Shown here in pieces: positions 30,961 to 41,381 of a stretch of 64,000 nucleotides of DNA. Position 1 is the stretch's first letter, and the number at the start of each line of letters is the position of its first letter. Made by a program: the position numbers and the translations under genes. Origin of the DNA: Diogma glabrata (Eukaryota > Arthropoda > Insecta > Diptera > Cylindrotomidae); contig OY856186.1 of assembly GCA_963693315.1 (NCBI GenBank), positions 97,868,556 to 97,932,555 of the forward strand, in the 5' to 3' direction. A model generated the notes under the pieces. The model saw nothing but the letters and a program-made list of their open reading frames with translations. It did not search any database and had not been told where the DNA came from.

Positions 30961-32444
30961 CACTCAGAAAAAAAAAACGATGCGTTTGTTGCTTATGCGC
31001 TATAGTAACTCCAAAATTGTAAACATAACGTACGTTTTTCTAAAATTTACTAGTGCAAAGTATTGATATTAATAAGTAATATTATCCTATGCCACGTTAA
31101 TAAAGCAAAATTGGAATTGTAAAATTTTTGAAAATAAAACAGTAAAATCAACATATGATTGCTGTAATTTTAGCTTATACGAAAGTTAATTTTGAAAGAT
31201 GAAAACAAAGTAACCTAATGGTCGTTACATTTACTTAACAATTTTGTAAAACATAACCGTCGAAAAATGCTAAATTTTCATGGCAAATAGTGTTAAACAT
31301 ACTTATACAAACGCGTATATATAATCCACTATTTACTCAAAGAGATTAACTTAAGTATGCTGGAAATTGCCTATATGATACGTACTTTTTACTAAGGCAT
31401 CTTTAAATTTACGTTTTCATAGTTTGAAAACTACGTATGACTTCGAGTATTAAAGTCATATAAAACGTAAATTTTACTTAAAATAATAGTAAAATTTACA
31501 TATGTATAGCTGTCAATTTATGCAGCACATGTTCTTACGTTTTGGCGTGGCGTTTTGTTTGTTTACTAATTTTGAGAGATATATGTATTTCTTTTTTTTA
31601 TTGTATTTTATGCTTTGCTCTATAGCTAAAAATCTAGATTCAAAAAAATCTTTTTAGGGTGAAAACTCACTTTTTTTGACCAAATAAAACACGTAATGTC
31701 AAATAATAAATTGATCTGAGAGCAAAAAATGTCAGAACAATGTTTTGGCAAAAAGAATTTGACAAATATATAATTGTTATTTCTGTGTTACCTTAGTTAC
31801 ATTATTATTATTGTCGGAATAAATTTGAAATGTTTAGGTCTATATAATTTTAAAATAACTACAATATCGATAATTGAAATGCTGTGAAATTGAATTTTTA
31901 TGAATAAAAAGGAATCATTTTTATGTTATTTTAAAAAAATAATAAAAATGTAATAAAAATAAATAGTGGTCAGTCTGTGAATCGAACCCTTGAACGTCCT
32001 AAATTTAAGCATCAACATAATATTCATAAATAAATTGATGTAAATAATTATTTAGATAGACGAATGGTTAATGCTGCTGCCTTGCACACAGAGGTCTGGG
32101 GATTGAATCCGGGCTAAGTCCAAAATAAATATTAATAATAAATAGCATTTTATCTTTACAGGGCCCTTCTTAACCGCTGTTAATCATTGCCGTGTATAAA
32201 ATTCTCTCACCCTGAATTGATAAAAAAACGATTAATAATTGCAAAAAAACTAAATTTTTTTCATTTTTTTGGTGAGACAAGATGGTAGCATAACAGCGCA
32301 AAATTTTTTACATGCTTTTAAGTAGATTTTACTTAGTTAATTTTGTTTAATTTGCTTATGCTTCCGCTGGCTCAATTCGTACGTCATTTTCAGTTAAATT
32401 TACATATACTTTACGTTAAATAAGCTATCTCTTTTTTTTGAGTG
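30961..32444. mobile_element. 1.5-kb element with CACTCA...TGAGTG ends
   Basis: CACTCAGAAAAAAAA at the left and TTTTTTTTGAGTG at the right are inverted, with TG at 30959-30960 and 32445-32446 as a possible 2-bp duplication. The interior is AT-rich, with many aaatttacatat/acgtaaattt inverted motifs and no readable protein. Non-autonomous element, class unknown. Confidence 0.5.
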
Positions 32445-32569
32445 TGTTTAAATATATAAGCATTTGAAGTGTACTTAAAATTATGAGCAAAATTGAGTAA
32501 AAATGGTAATATTTTTTTCATTTATTTAATGTCAAATTAATATTTAAGAACAAAATTAATTCTAAACGT

Positions 32570-32740
32570 TTGAACGGATCTGGTATGGATCTCTTGACCA
32601 GACCGGACATGAAACTGTTGAATGGATCCGGCATGGATCTTTAAGATAGATCCGGAATAGATCTTTGAAATGGATCCGGAATGGATCTTTGAAATAGATC
32701 CGGCATGGATCATTTAAACGGATCCTGTACGGATCATATA
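32570..32740. repeat. ~30-bp tandem array of GGATCC/GATCCGG units
   Basis: Units such as gatccggaatggatctttgaaatg recur about six times near the right end of the CCCGA element. A minus-strand frame with repeated RIHFKDP-type decapeptides is merely the translated array. Confidence 0.8.
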
Positions 32741-32855
32741 TGGCGTGACGATTTTTAATCATGTCCGGATCAGGAGGCCTGATTCATCCCTGATCAGTCT
32801 TCAGGCAATCCTGATCCGTATCGGACCCTATACTGATCTAATTTCTAGTCGGGTG

Positions 32856-33437
32856 GCTAAAAGGGCCATCTACAGACTGCATGTGGCAGGGACGTGGGTA
32901 AACAGAGGGAAAACATGCGGTCATGGTCACATACTTGATAGACTACGGACAGATTGTCCCGAAATAGATATGCATAGTGACGTCATGACCAAAGTATATA
33001 ACTTTGAGAAGCCCGCTGAACTGGTCATCTCTTCTAGAGAAGAATGTGAGGGAATTCGGTCCGAATGGTCCTCCAGCGAGATTTATGTTTTTTATACAGA
33101 TGGCTCACTGTTGAATGGAAATGCAGGAGCTGGCGTGTACCTGGAAGCAGATAATGTCATAAGCAGCAACAAATTTCCGCTTGGACGGTTTTGCACTGTT
33201 CTTCAAGCGGAGGTGTATGCTATCAAAGAATGCACGCATATAATACCTCTTCTGCGTCTGCAAGGAAAGGAAATCTGCATCTGTTCGGATAGCCAAACAG
33301 CTATCAAAGCACTGGTAAACCCGGCGACTACTTCCAAACTCTTCAATGAGTGTAGGGAAAATCTTTGTAAGATAGCGCAACACAACAATATCACTTTGCG
33401 GTGGGTTCCAGTTCATAGTGGCATTCCGGAAACATAA
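32856..33437 (+). pseudogene. RNase H domain of the LOA-like LINE
   Basis: The frame resumes directly after the CCCGA element with AKRAIYRLHVAGTW. The RNase H core includes YTDGSLLNGNAGAGVYL (catalytic D), LQAEVYAIKE (E), ICSDSQTAIKAL (D) and RWVPVHSGIP (histidine loop), so all active-site residues are visible. It degrades RNA in the hybrid during LINE replication. The frame stops at 33437 because one G appears to be missing in the GG run near 33427-33431; the next motif (KADELARAGA) is in the adjacent frame. Confidence 0.87.
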
Positions 33438-33922
33438 AAGCGGATGAACTTGCAAGGGCTGGAGCGGGCATGAAATATTCAGGTCCAGAACCCGCCTTAG
33501 GGTTATCCAAAACGTTTGCCTTGTCATTATTAAAGGTGGATGCCGACCTCAAGATGAAGGCCTTGTGGAATGCGTCATCGACAGGCAGACAAAGTAAGAT
33601 GTTTTTTAGCATTTCAGATAAAAATGTTAATTTTCTTTTAAGTCTGAAGAGGAAAACTCTCAGCACTGTGGTCGGTATCCTTACAGGACACGAACATCTA
33701 AACAAACACCTTTTTACCATAGGACTTAGTGAAAGTCCTGTATGTGGGTGTTGCCTTGAAGAGGAGGAGGACTCGGAGCACTTTTTGTGTGTATGTCCAG
33801 CCTTTTCTAGGATCAGAGCTAGAATTTTTGGCGCTGAAACTGTAGAGGCTGGCACAATCAAACTGTCGCCAATACAGTTGGTTCTAGATTTCATTAAACT
33901 TACAGAAAGGTTTGTGAAATAG
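33438..33922 (+). pseudogene. C-terminal region of the LOA-like LINE with Cys/His motif
   Basis: After the shift the sequence reads KADELARAGAGMKYSGPEPA, then KRKTLSTVVGILTGHEHLNKHL, then CGCCLEEEEDSEHFLCVCP. The CxC(C)...H...C arrangement is the zinc-binding C-terminal motif common to LOA, Jockey and I polymerases. The stop is at 33920-33922. A 3' UTR of about 100 bp ends in the TAATC tail. Confidence 0.83.
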
Positions 33923-34412
33923 TTGTTATGAGACCAAACTCGGACACGGCGCTATGGACCGTAGAGTCTGCGTGCCAGGACAAGTTTTGCCTCGTGCAAC
34001 TTGCCCAACCATTTCTAATCTAATCTAATCCTACACGTCACATAAATAAATTAATCACTATCTATATTAAGTTGTAAAAATTGGGCATGTTCCAATAATT
34101 TGGCCGAAACTTTAAACGTTTTTACTTTTTTAGAATGTCTATTTAATTTAAATGGATTGGAGCAATAATTACGTATTTTAATATGTTACTTCTTTCTGAA
34201 CTATTTATTGAGAACTAAATTAAAGAAAAGAAGATAAACTTTTCATAAAAATTGCTGGAGAGAATGAAATAGATATATGGATTTGGTAAAATCTCTTACT
34301 TTCAAATTGAAATTATTATAACCCAGTTTAGTTTAGTGAAAGATAAAGTTTAATGAAAAATAAAATCGAATTGACTTTAGCGATTTTTCCTGGCCAAACG
34401 GTTCGTTGACGT

Positions 34413-34796
34413 CACTTTTTTTTATTTTTAGTTCAAAAGAGAATAAATTGAAGATTTAAAAAATAAATAAAATAAAAATTTCGATGAGGCCCTTTTGATA
34501 AAAAACTTAAAAAATAAAATTACTTATAGTATTCTGACCATACTTTGTCCTAAAATATTTTTTAAATTATTTTTATATTAAAGTATATTAAATTATCTTC
34601 CAAACGAGATATAAATCGTTAAAATCCGTTAAGTCGTTGATTTTTAACAAACTCTTAAAGTTGACCCTGCAGCCATAATCGTTGAATTTGCAAGAGGGAA
34701 CCAAGAGAGAACGGAGAGAGAGAGAGAGAGAAGCAAAAAAAAACAAATACGACCTAATTTTTTTTTTACATTTTACCGAATAAGCATGGTGAAATT
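34413..34796 (-). repeat. Right arm of the ~380-bp inverted repeat pair
   Basis: It is the reverse complement of 21249-21627 with few differences, including an expanded (GA)n run at 34711-34731. The segment 34045-34412 between the LINE duplication and this arm is AT-rich and non-coding. Flanks outside both arms are unrelated. Confidence 0.7.
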
Positions 34797-35699
34797 TAAA
34801 TAAAAAATTATGAGTCCAAAAAAACGCAAATAGTGATATTTTTGACATTGATATTTTTTTTGCATATTGTAATGAACACTGCATTCCGTATAATGGACCA
34901 TTATCAGGTACATTAGAGGATCTGCGTGCCTTACGAGGTTTAATTCCGACCAGCTTCAATTTTGCCGATTCGAGAAGGCATTTCAACAACCCAGTACAAA
35001 TGCAGATTGCACGCAAAAGAAAATAACGCGAAAACAGATTTTAATGAGCAAAAATAAACAACAGGTACACTGACGACCACAAAAGACGAAGGAACCAGGA
35101 CGCACACTACTCCCATTCATTTAGTACATTTAAAAAAAATTTAAATGTTTCATTCACCCAGGATTGTATCGGATCCAACTCCTCACCCTTCAACAATTCA
35201 ATTCATTAATGTCTGAATTCCATTCTCCAAAATCCATTACGGCACAATAGTGATTCAAGAAAAAAAAATGTTAACATATTGTATTTATTGACCGGCAATT
35301 GATTTCACCTTCAGCTTCAGTTGAATGATCTATTATTTTGATGAAAAAAAAATTTGGATTTTATGAACAATATGGCGATGCCATGTTAAATTTTATAATC
35401 AAAAAGTTTATATATCGTCACCAATATGTCCTAATAACTTTATCTTTTCACGTTTCCTAATTCCACTCGACACTCTGCACATGGAATACAACTATATGAA
35501 TTATGAACACTATTAACGACACATACAAAAAATTAATTTTTTTGCTTATTTTCACCAATTTAAAAAAAAAATTCCTAATATCTTTTCCTAATATCACTTT
35601 GGGTTCGCAACTTGCTTTAGATTATTTGAATCCCTTTAGCTGCACCACCAGGAACAACCACGATCCAGGCGATGTCATAGATGGCGGATAAAATGTATT
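34797..35699. other. Interval without confident features
   Basis: A minus-strand frame (35016-34588) and a plus-strand frame (35503-35691) exist but match nothing I recognise. The latter may be the decayed region upstream of the Gypsy pol relic. Confidence 0.3.
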
Positions 35700-36802
35700 A
35701 GTCAATGACTGTCAACACGATACTTAAAGTTAGACATATGAATGAGATTCGCGCATCACGTTCAACACAACGGAGAATTTTCGGAGACAACCAAACGCGA
35801 GCGTGTAGCAAAGTGACTCTTGAGGATAGACTCATCAAAATAGAAAAATATCTCGATCAATTAACTCGTTTGTGCCCATCAAACTCAATAGGACGATTTT
35901 ATCTCTCGGGTGTTGAATTTGGAAGAACACTATCTCCGTGCAAACCTCGGTCCAGACCATGGTGAAGATAAACACACCCACTCCCATTCAATTTACCATC
36001 GCCAACGCTTACCGTTTGCTACTTAGAAAGCTTCCTTCCCTAACAGAAGAACAGAACTTCAATTTACCGGTCAACCATAACGTGGTATATTATATTGTTA
36101 CCAACGGGCATTTGCCTGTGTTACGCTCACGACTACGGCGACTAGATCAAATTTACCATAAAGCTGTATTCACTGAATTCCAGCATATGGCCGAATTAGG
36201 AATTTTTCGACCATCAGTATCTTGTTCCTCTGGTCCATATTTCTTTTGACACATGGTCAAAAAGAAAGACAAGCAGTGGCGATCAATTGGGGTTACCGCA
36301 AGTTAAACGCAGTAGCAATACCTGATCGATATCCGATACCCGTACCCCACATCCAGAACTTTTCCATGCACTTGATGGTTGCAAAGTATTTTCTAAAATC
36401 GATTTTGTCAGAGCATATCATTTCATTCCTGTAGCGAATGAAGATATCCATATGACGCAATCTCAACACCATTTGGCATCTGAATTCACTCGAATGCCAT
36501 TTGGTTTACGCAATGCCGCACAAACGGTTCAACGTTTTATAAACTCAATCGTTTAAAACTTAGAATTGTGTTCGTCTACATCGACGACATTTTAGTCGCA
36601 TATGAAAGACAAGGAACAACACAAACTTCATTTGGAGCAATTATTCCAAAAATTATCCGAGTTTGGTGTTCACATTAAGAGTTAAAATGCGTTTTCGATG
36701 CTAACACTCTCGATTTCCTCAGCAAGATAACACGTAATGGTATTCTGCCTTTAACTGAAAGAATTAATGCCATAACGAATTTCCCCTCAAACGATTTTAC
36801 TA
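35700..36802 (+). pseudogene. pol: Gypsy-type pol relic: protease-RT linker and RT N-terminal half
   Basis: Broken frames encode QAVAINWGYRKLNAVAIPDRYPIP (RT fingers), HIQNFSMHL, then RMPFGLRNAAQ near 36493 and a VFVYIDDILVA-like catalytic block near 36568-36600. Upstream, a LRRLDQIYHKAVFTEFQHMAELGIFRPS block is the usual RT lead-in. The motif set is typical of Ty3/Gypsy elements of the insect Mag-like type. Many indels and stops are present. It is unrelated to the intact LTR element at 353-9702 in detail. Its continuation lies after the TIR element at 36822-38488. Confidence 0.82.
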
Positions 36803-37112
36803 GTTTTACAACTGATATCCCGTAGCCTGATTTTCTAAGCGGTAAGATAAAGTGTAAACGTAAAATCGTTAAATTACCTTGCTGTTTTTGAGTATTCGAA
36901 TTCCGATTTTTTTTTTAAAGATAAAATGTAAACCCTCAAGATAAATATACGTCCAAACTTTACTCAATTATTTTATCTTGAGATAAATTAACACAAACTA
37001 TTATAAGTACTTTTTTTGTGAATAATTGTAAATTGTTTTATATAAATAAAAAGAATTTTTGCTTACAATATGGAATAAATCAAATTTAAGTGAAAATAAT
37101 GTATAAAACATA

Positions 37113-37606
37113 TAGTGCCTGGACCCTCGTCGATTTCATTTAATGATTACCACATAATTTATGCATCGTGAGGCGCCTGTCCTTGACTAGTCCAAAATCT
37201 TTTGTTCTGACATTTTCCCCGATGCCGATTGCCCGGCATCTTGAAAATTTGCTACCACAATTGTTTTTTTAACTATGGGAGGTGGATATTTGTTTTAGAA
37301 CACGAGGGTAGCCTTGTCCGACAATCATGTGTCTGCTATTGTCGAGTCTGACAATTGAAATTCCGGTCGGTCTCGGTAATAGCAGACAAATCTTTGTCGG
37401 ACTAGGTTACTCTCGTGTTCTACCCCCATAGTTAAAAAAAAATTTTGGTAGCAAATTTACAAGATCTAGAGCAATCGGCATTTTTCGGAGCCTGAATCGA
37501 TGAAAATGGCAGAACAAAAGTTTTCGATCTCGACAAGGACAGGCGCCTTACGAAGTATAGAATATGTGGTAATCATCAAATGAAATGGGCGAACGCCCAG
37601 GGACTA
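37113..37606. mobile_element. Palindromic MITE, copy 2
   Basis: It runs from TAGTGCCTGG to CCCAGGGACTA, with ATA on both sides (37110-37112 and 37607-37609) as a likely 3-bp duplication. Internal blocks (gaggcgcctgtccttgac, gtgtctgctattgtcgag, atgccgattgcc) match copy 1. Confidence 0.83.
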
Positions 37607-37632
37607 ATAGAAAGTTTTGGTTATTTTGGTTA

Positions 37633-37830
37633 TATATCATTCCACGTGAACGGCAACAATCAAAAACAATTTCGGAATTTTTTTCGATTTCCTGGCCAAC
37701 ACTTTTGCCGTCAGTGACAATCCTAAATATGAAATTTTTTCTAGAACGAAAAACATCTTCTTCGACAAACGTATAAAAGTTTTTTAAAAAACTATTAGTT
37801 CGTTTTTTTTTCATAATAATCAACAGACAT
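37633..37830 (+). repeat. Partial copy of the GGGGCATTCCACGTGAA palindrome family
   Basis: Blocks cattccacgtgaa, cttttgccgtcagtgac, gaacgaaaaacatctt and attagttcg occur in the same order and spacing as in one arm of 61354-62565. The other arm is absent here. Confidence 0.65.
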
Positions 37831-38488
37831 GTCTGTCAAATTTACAAACTGCTCGTTGAAAATTGTTATTAAAATAATTAGTTTATTGAATTCAAAGAAC
37901 AATTTGTAGGATCAAAACTAAAAGAAAAGTAAGTCAAATAAACAGTGTTTTCATTTAATTTTACAAATAATTTCAGAAATTTAATTTAATTTAAAACGAA
38001 AGCACCTGTAAATAATTAGGAATGGCCACAATTAATATATTAAAATATGAACTAACAATTTTGGTAAACAAAAATAGCTTTCGAAGCATTGTACAGATAC
38101 GTTAAATGGGTTTTGTTTTGTGCGTTTCTTAATCTTAATCACGAATTTCGCCATCTTTTCACTCGAATCAAATCATCGATTTCGTATTTTAATTTCTCAA
38201 CAACATTTTCTCGCAACATTTTAACAAAACATATTTGCCGTTTATCATTCACTTAATTACTTTTATTTCAACAGTAAAATTTCTATCGCACATAGATTTT
38301 ATCTATCACTCACAAATATTTTTAACATTAAAATATCTTGCTGACAATAATTTTATCTTGGACACAATTTTTTTTACAGAATACGATTTAAGCGTTCTAA
38401 GATAAATTTAAGTGTAAATTTTTGTTTGTGTAAAACATATCAAGTTTACACATTGTAATTTATCTTATTTTTTAAAGAGTCAGGCTAC

Positions 38489-38765
38489 AGCATGTAAACG
38501 GTAAAAATAACAAGGTCGCGGTTGCACTAGTCTAGACTCATTTCGACTACGATAGCATTTTCAAGCACAAAAAGGCGATTTAGAACTACAGAATTTACTT
38601 TCAGGTTCCTCACGTCACACTAGTTCATCAATGAAATTAGAGTTTTTCAAACTGCCAGGTTTTGAAATTGTTTGCGATACATCCACGGGAACCAATCGCC
38701 CGTACATCGCAGAACCACTACGCCGCACGATCTTTAACGCTACACAATCTGTAACATCGGGTTAA
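38489..38765 (+). pseudogene. pol: Gypsy integrase N-terminal fragment
   Basis: Plus-strand sequence near 38653-38765 encodes LPGFEIVCDTSTGTNRPYIA, PLRRTIFNATQSV, a degenerate match to the VCD-STG-RP...RR-FN-LH-L segment preceding the integrase zinc finger in Mag/Kabuki-type Gypsy elements. It fits as the continuation of the relic at 35700-36802. Confidence 0.65.
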
Positions 38766-39085
38766 ATGTAAATTTATTACAGTTCGATACTTTTAACCCA
38801 GTACAAACAAAGATATCAGTCATTGGACTCCACCTTGTTTATCTTTCCGAATTATACTCACCACGCTTGTGCAGCAAACAACACTCTTTGGTAGAAAATA
38901 CGTTCGCACTAGTTATACAATATACTATTCCGGACTTTTTTTATGCGACAGAAATTTTATACTTTTTATGTTGTGTAGACTGTAGTAGAGTATATTGGAT
39001 TGGAGATAAAATGGAGGAATTAAAACTATTTTTTTTGTTTTCAAAAATTGGCAATATAATAAAACTAAAATTGGTTTCCAATAAT

Positions 39086-39233
39086 CGTATAGTATATTCT
39101 TTTCGGCTGTACCGAACAAATTTCAGTACAGTTCCAACACAGAATTATTTTTTTTGTATTCAAATTCATTCCAAAAGAATACAAAATTCGATAATTCAGT
39201 GTTGAAACCTGTTCGGTACAGCCGAAAAGAATA
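39086..39233. repeat. 148-bp hairpin MITE-like repeat
   Basis: Arms tattcttttcggctgtaccg and cggtacagccgaaaagaata are perfect inverted copies, and a second pair (cagtacagttccaacac / gtgttgaaacctg) extends the stem. It has no coding potential. Confidence 0.75.
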
Positions 39234-39239
39234 CACTAT

Positions 39240-39580
39240 TAGTGATAGAGGCATATTTTTTGACCATGTGGCGCACTTTTTGCAGGTTTAATTGTCGCAT
39301 TTAAAGTTATGAGGCAGCTCACTTCTCCGAGCTAGTAATAGTGAACCATTATCTGGGATTATTCCATAACTAAAATTTAGGGTGCTACCGTTGATTGAAT
39401 ATAGTTCATCCGCCAGGATGTCCTAAGATATCGCCTTGGCTAGTGATAACACAGTGCTTTTGCTAGTGGTATATGGTATCTCACGTTAATGCATATCCCA
39501 ATAGTAGGAACTGGGGTGCGCGGAGTTGTCACACCCGTTGATCAAAATTACAAATGAACAAAAACTGATCCCGCCATGCG
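39240..39580 (-). repeat. Dispersed repeat 'R2', copy 3
   Basis: It contains ccatgtggcgcact, agggtgctaccgttgattgaat, ggtatctcacgttaatgc and gtaggaactgggg in the order and orientation of 14315-14660 and 54690-55090. Confidence 0.5.
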
Positions 39581-39781
39581 TACACGTTTTATTCATTTAT
39601 TTATTTTTAACTTCACTTAACTACAATCAAAACCAATCACCTAATCTAATAGTCTAAATCCAACTTCAAATCCAATTGTTAAGACTTATTTTTCTCAACT
39701 CCGATCAGAAAATCACTATCTGCACGGAAGATGGAAATTTGAACTACATTTGCTATAATATATATTACTTCGGTCTGAAAG

Positions 39782-41381
39782 ACCTAAGTATTACATTCAT
39801 GAGCTAAAAGTGAAATTCTTACCCCCACTTTTTTTTGGAATTTCTCGACGTTTTAGGACCTACTGATTCAAAAAAAAATGTATATCTGTCTGTCAGCCGT
39901 CCGGCCGTCACAACCTACGAAATCTAGAAAACCGATGGACGGATTTCAATAATTATTTTTTCTAAAAATAGGTTTACTCAATGGGAAGAGCCGAAAGGAC
40001 GATGTGTTCGATAACTGTACCGGAAGTGTGTCAAAAGAATCGTCAAGTGTGTCAAAACAAGGAAATATGCATATTTTTTGCTTAAAAAACTTTCATTTTA
40101 AGTGATTACGAGTAGGAACATTGAATTTGGAGAAATCTTGATGGTCTGGATTGGTATGTGAGACCAAAATCTAGATTTTTCCATTATAAGGTTGTCAAAA
40201 ACATGTTGTCAAGTGTGTCAAAACAAAGATTTTTATTTATTTTTTACCCAATTTTTTGGAAAAAAATAAAATTAATTGTTTGTTTGAAATGAAATTTTAT
40301 TATTATTATTATTGAGAAATATGGCATTATCAGTTTGTCAAAAAAATGTTGTCAAGTGTGTCAAAATAAAGATTTTTATTTAGTTTTTTACCCAATTTTT
40401 GGAAAAATATAAAATTAATTATTTGTTTGAAATGAAATTTTACTATTGAGAATTATGGCATTATAAGTTTGTCAAAAAAAGGTTGTCAAGTGTGTCAAAT
40501 GAAAGATTTTTATTTACTTTTTTACCCAATTTTTTGGATTAATAATTTGTATGACATGAAATTAATAATTTGTATGACATAAATTTTATTATTATTATAG
40601 AGAATTATGGCACTATAAGTTTGTCAAAAAAATAATGTCTAGTGTGTCAAAAAATGATTTCATTTATTTTTTAGCCAATTTTTTGGGAAAAAAAAATTTA
40701 GCTGTTTTATGACGTAAATGTAATTGAAAATGAAATTGGACATGGACATTTTTGAATTTGTTATAGTTTTTGAAATATTTTTGGAATTATGAAAAAAGTT
40801 TGTATTTTTGATTTTGTAATAATTTTTGCAATATTTTTAGAATTTTGGAAATTTTAATTTTTGATTTTGTAAGAATTTTTGGCATATTTTTAGAATTTTG
40901 AAAAATTTTATATTTTTGATTTTATTATATTTTTTGGAATTTTGAAAAAAGTTTGAATTTTTGATTTTGTAATAATTTTTGCAATATTTTTAGAATTTTT
41001 GAAATTTTTGAATTTTTGGAATATTGAAATTTAGAAAAAGTTTAAATATTTGATTTATTCTAATTTTTGGAATAGTTTTGGAATTTTGAAAAAAGTTTGA
41101 TTTTATTTAATTTTTACAATATTTTTGGAATTTTGAAAGAAATATAAATTTGTGGTTTTGTAATATTTTTTCGAAACGCTAAATGGAGATGTTTTTTGGT
41201 AGTTTCCTGGGTGTATCATCTTTTCACTAAATTATGTTAATTTATGATTTGTTATGATTTTCCGGCAACGTATTGATGTTTCGTGTTAGTTTTGTAATAA
41301 ATTTCTAAACAGTGATAAAAAAATACTTGTACTTTAACAACGAGTTATGTTTGATATACATCGCTGTCCAAAACTAAAAAC
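39782..41381 (+). mobile_element. Tandem-repeat-rich element, copy 2 (inverted relative to 19686-21041)
   Basis: It begins acctaagtattacattcatgag and contains the cgtccg-rich block, four or more ~130-bp units with ttgtcaagtgtgtcaaa, and the ~50-bp ttttggaattttgaaaaa units. It ends near cgctgtccaaaactaaaaac. The same end is followed in both copies by atgtcctcat-aaag-ttt-tgccgaaaactatat, here found after the hAT insertion (42693-42730). Confidence 0.68.

Larger units (their letters stand above)
29380..32853. mobile_element. 3.5-kb CCCGA-type element with TG target duplication
   Basis: The left end CCCGACTGGAAATTAG and right end CTAATTTCTAGTCGGG are near-perfect inverted repeats, flanked by TG at 29378-29379 and 32854-32855. 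Removing the element plus one TG restores the LOA reading frame (VEYM then AKRAIYRLHVAG), which proves the edges. It is loaded with GATCCGG/CTGATCAG motifs, has two tandem arrays (29440-29690; 32570-32740), and contains a second CCCGA element (29838-30438) and a CACTCA-ended element (30961-32444). I find no transposase. Confidence 0.82.
23609..34031 (+). mobile_element. LOA/I-type non-LTR retrotransposon with two large nested insertions
   Basis: An apurinic-type endonuclease, RT, RNase H and a C-terminal cysteine/histidine motif occur in order on the plus strand, bounded by a 13-bp duplication. The 3' tail is a short TAATC repeat (34014-34030). RNase H after RT is typical of LOA, I and R1-related clades. 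Two elements interrupt it: a CR1/Jockey-like LINE (about 25706-27942) and a CCCGA element (29380-32853). The element's own sequence totals about 4.7 kb. No ORF1 is readable in 23609-24585, though a leader with GC-rich patches (24400-24520) is present. The coding parts carry a frameshift near 25530, an in-frame stop at 29242-29244 and a 1-base loss near 33430. Confidence 0.85.
36822..38488. mobile_element. 1.7-kb TIR element (GTAGCCTGA...TCAGGCTAC)
   Basis: Terminal GTAGCCTGA and TCAGGCTAC are exact 9-base inverted repeats. Weaker matching continues inward (taagataaa...tgtaaac; gtttacac...tttatcttatt). It lies inside the Gypsy pol relic. The target duplication is unclear. It hosts a palindromic MITE (37113-37606) and a partial GGGGCATTCC-family copy (37633-37830). 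No transposase is readable. Confidence 0.65.

Noticed and set aside
32064..32125. tRNA-like sequence with possible A and B boxes (tggttaatgctg; ggggattgaatcc)
   Set aside because: No acceptor stem or proper cloverleaf can be drawn. At most it is a decayed tRNA-derived SINE, and I found no second copy to support that.
32562..32762. A minus-strand frame with repeated RIHFKDP-like decapeptides
   Set aside because: It is the translation of a ~30-bp tandem array in a DNA repeat; periodicity comes from the DNA unit being a multiple of three.
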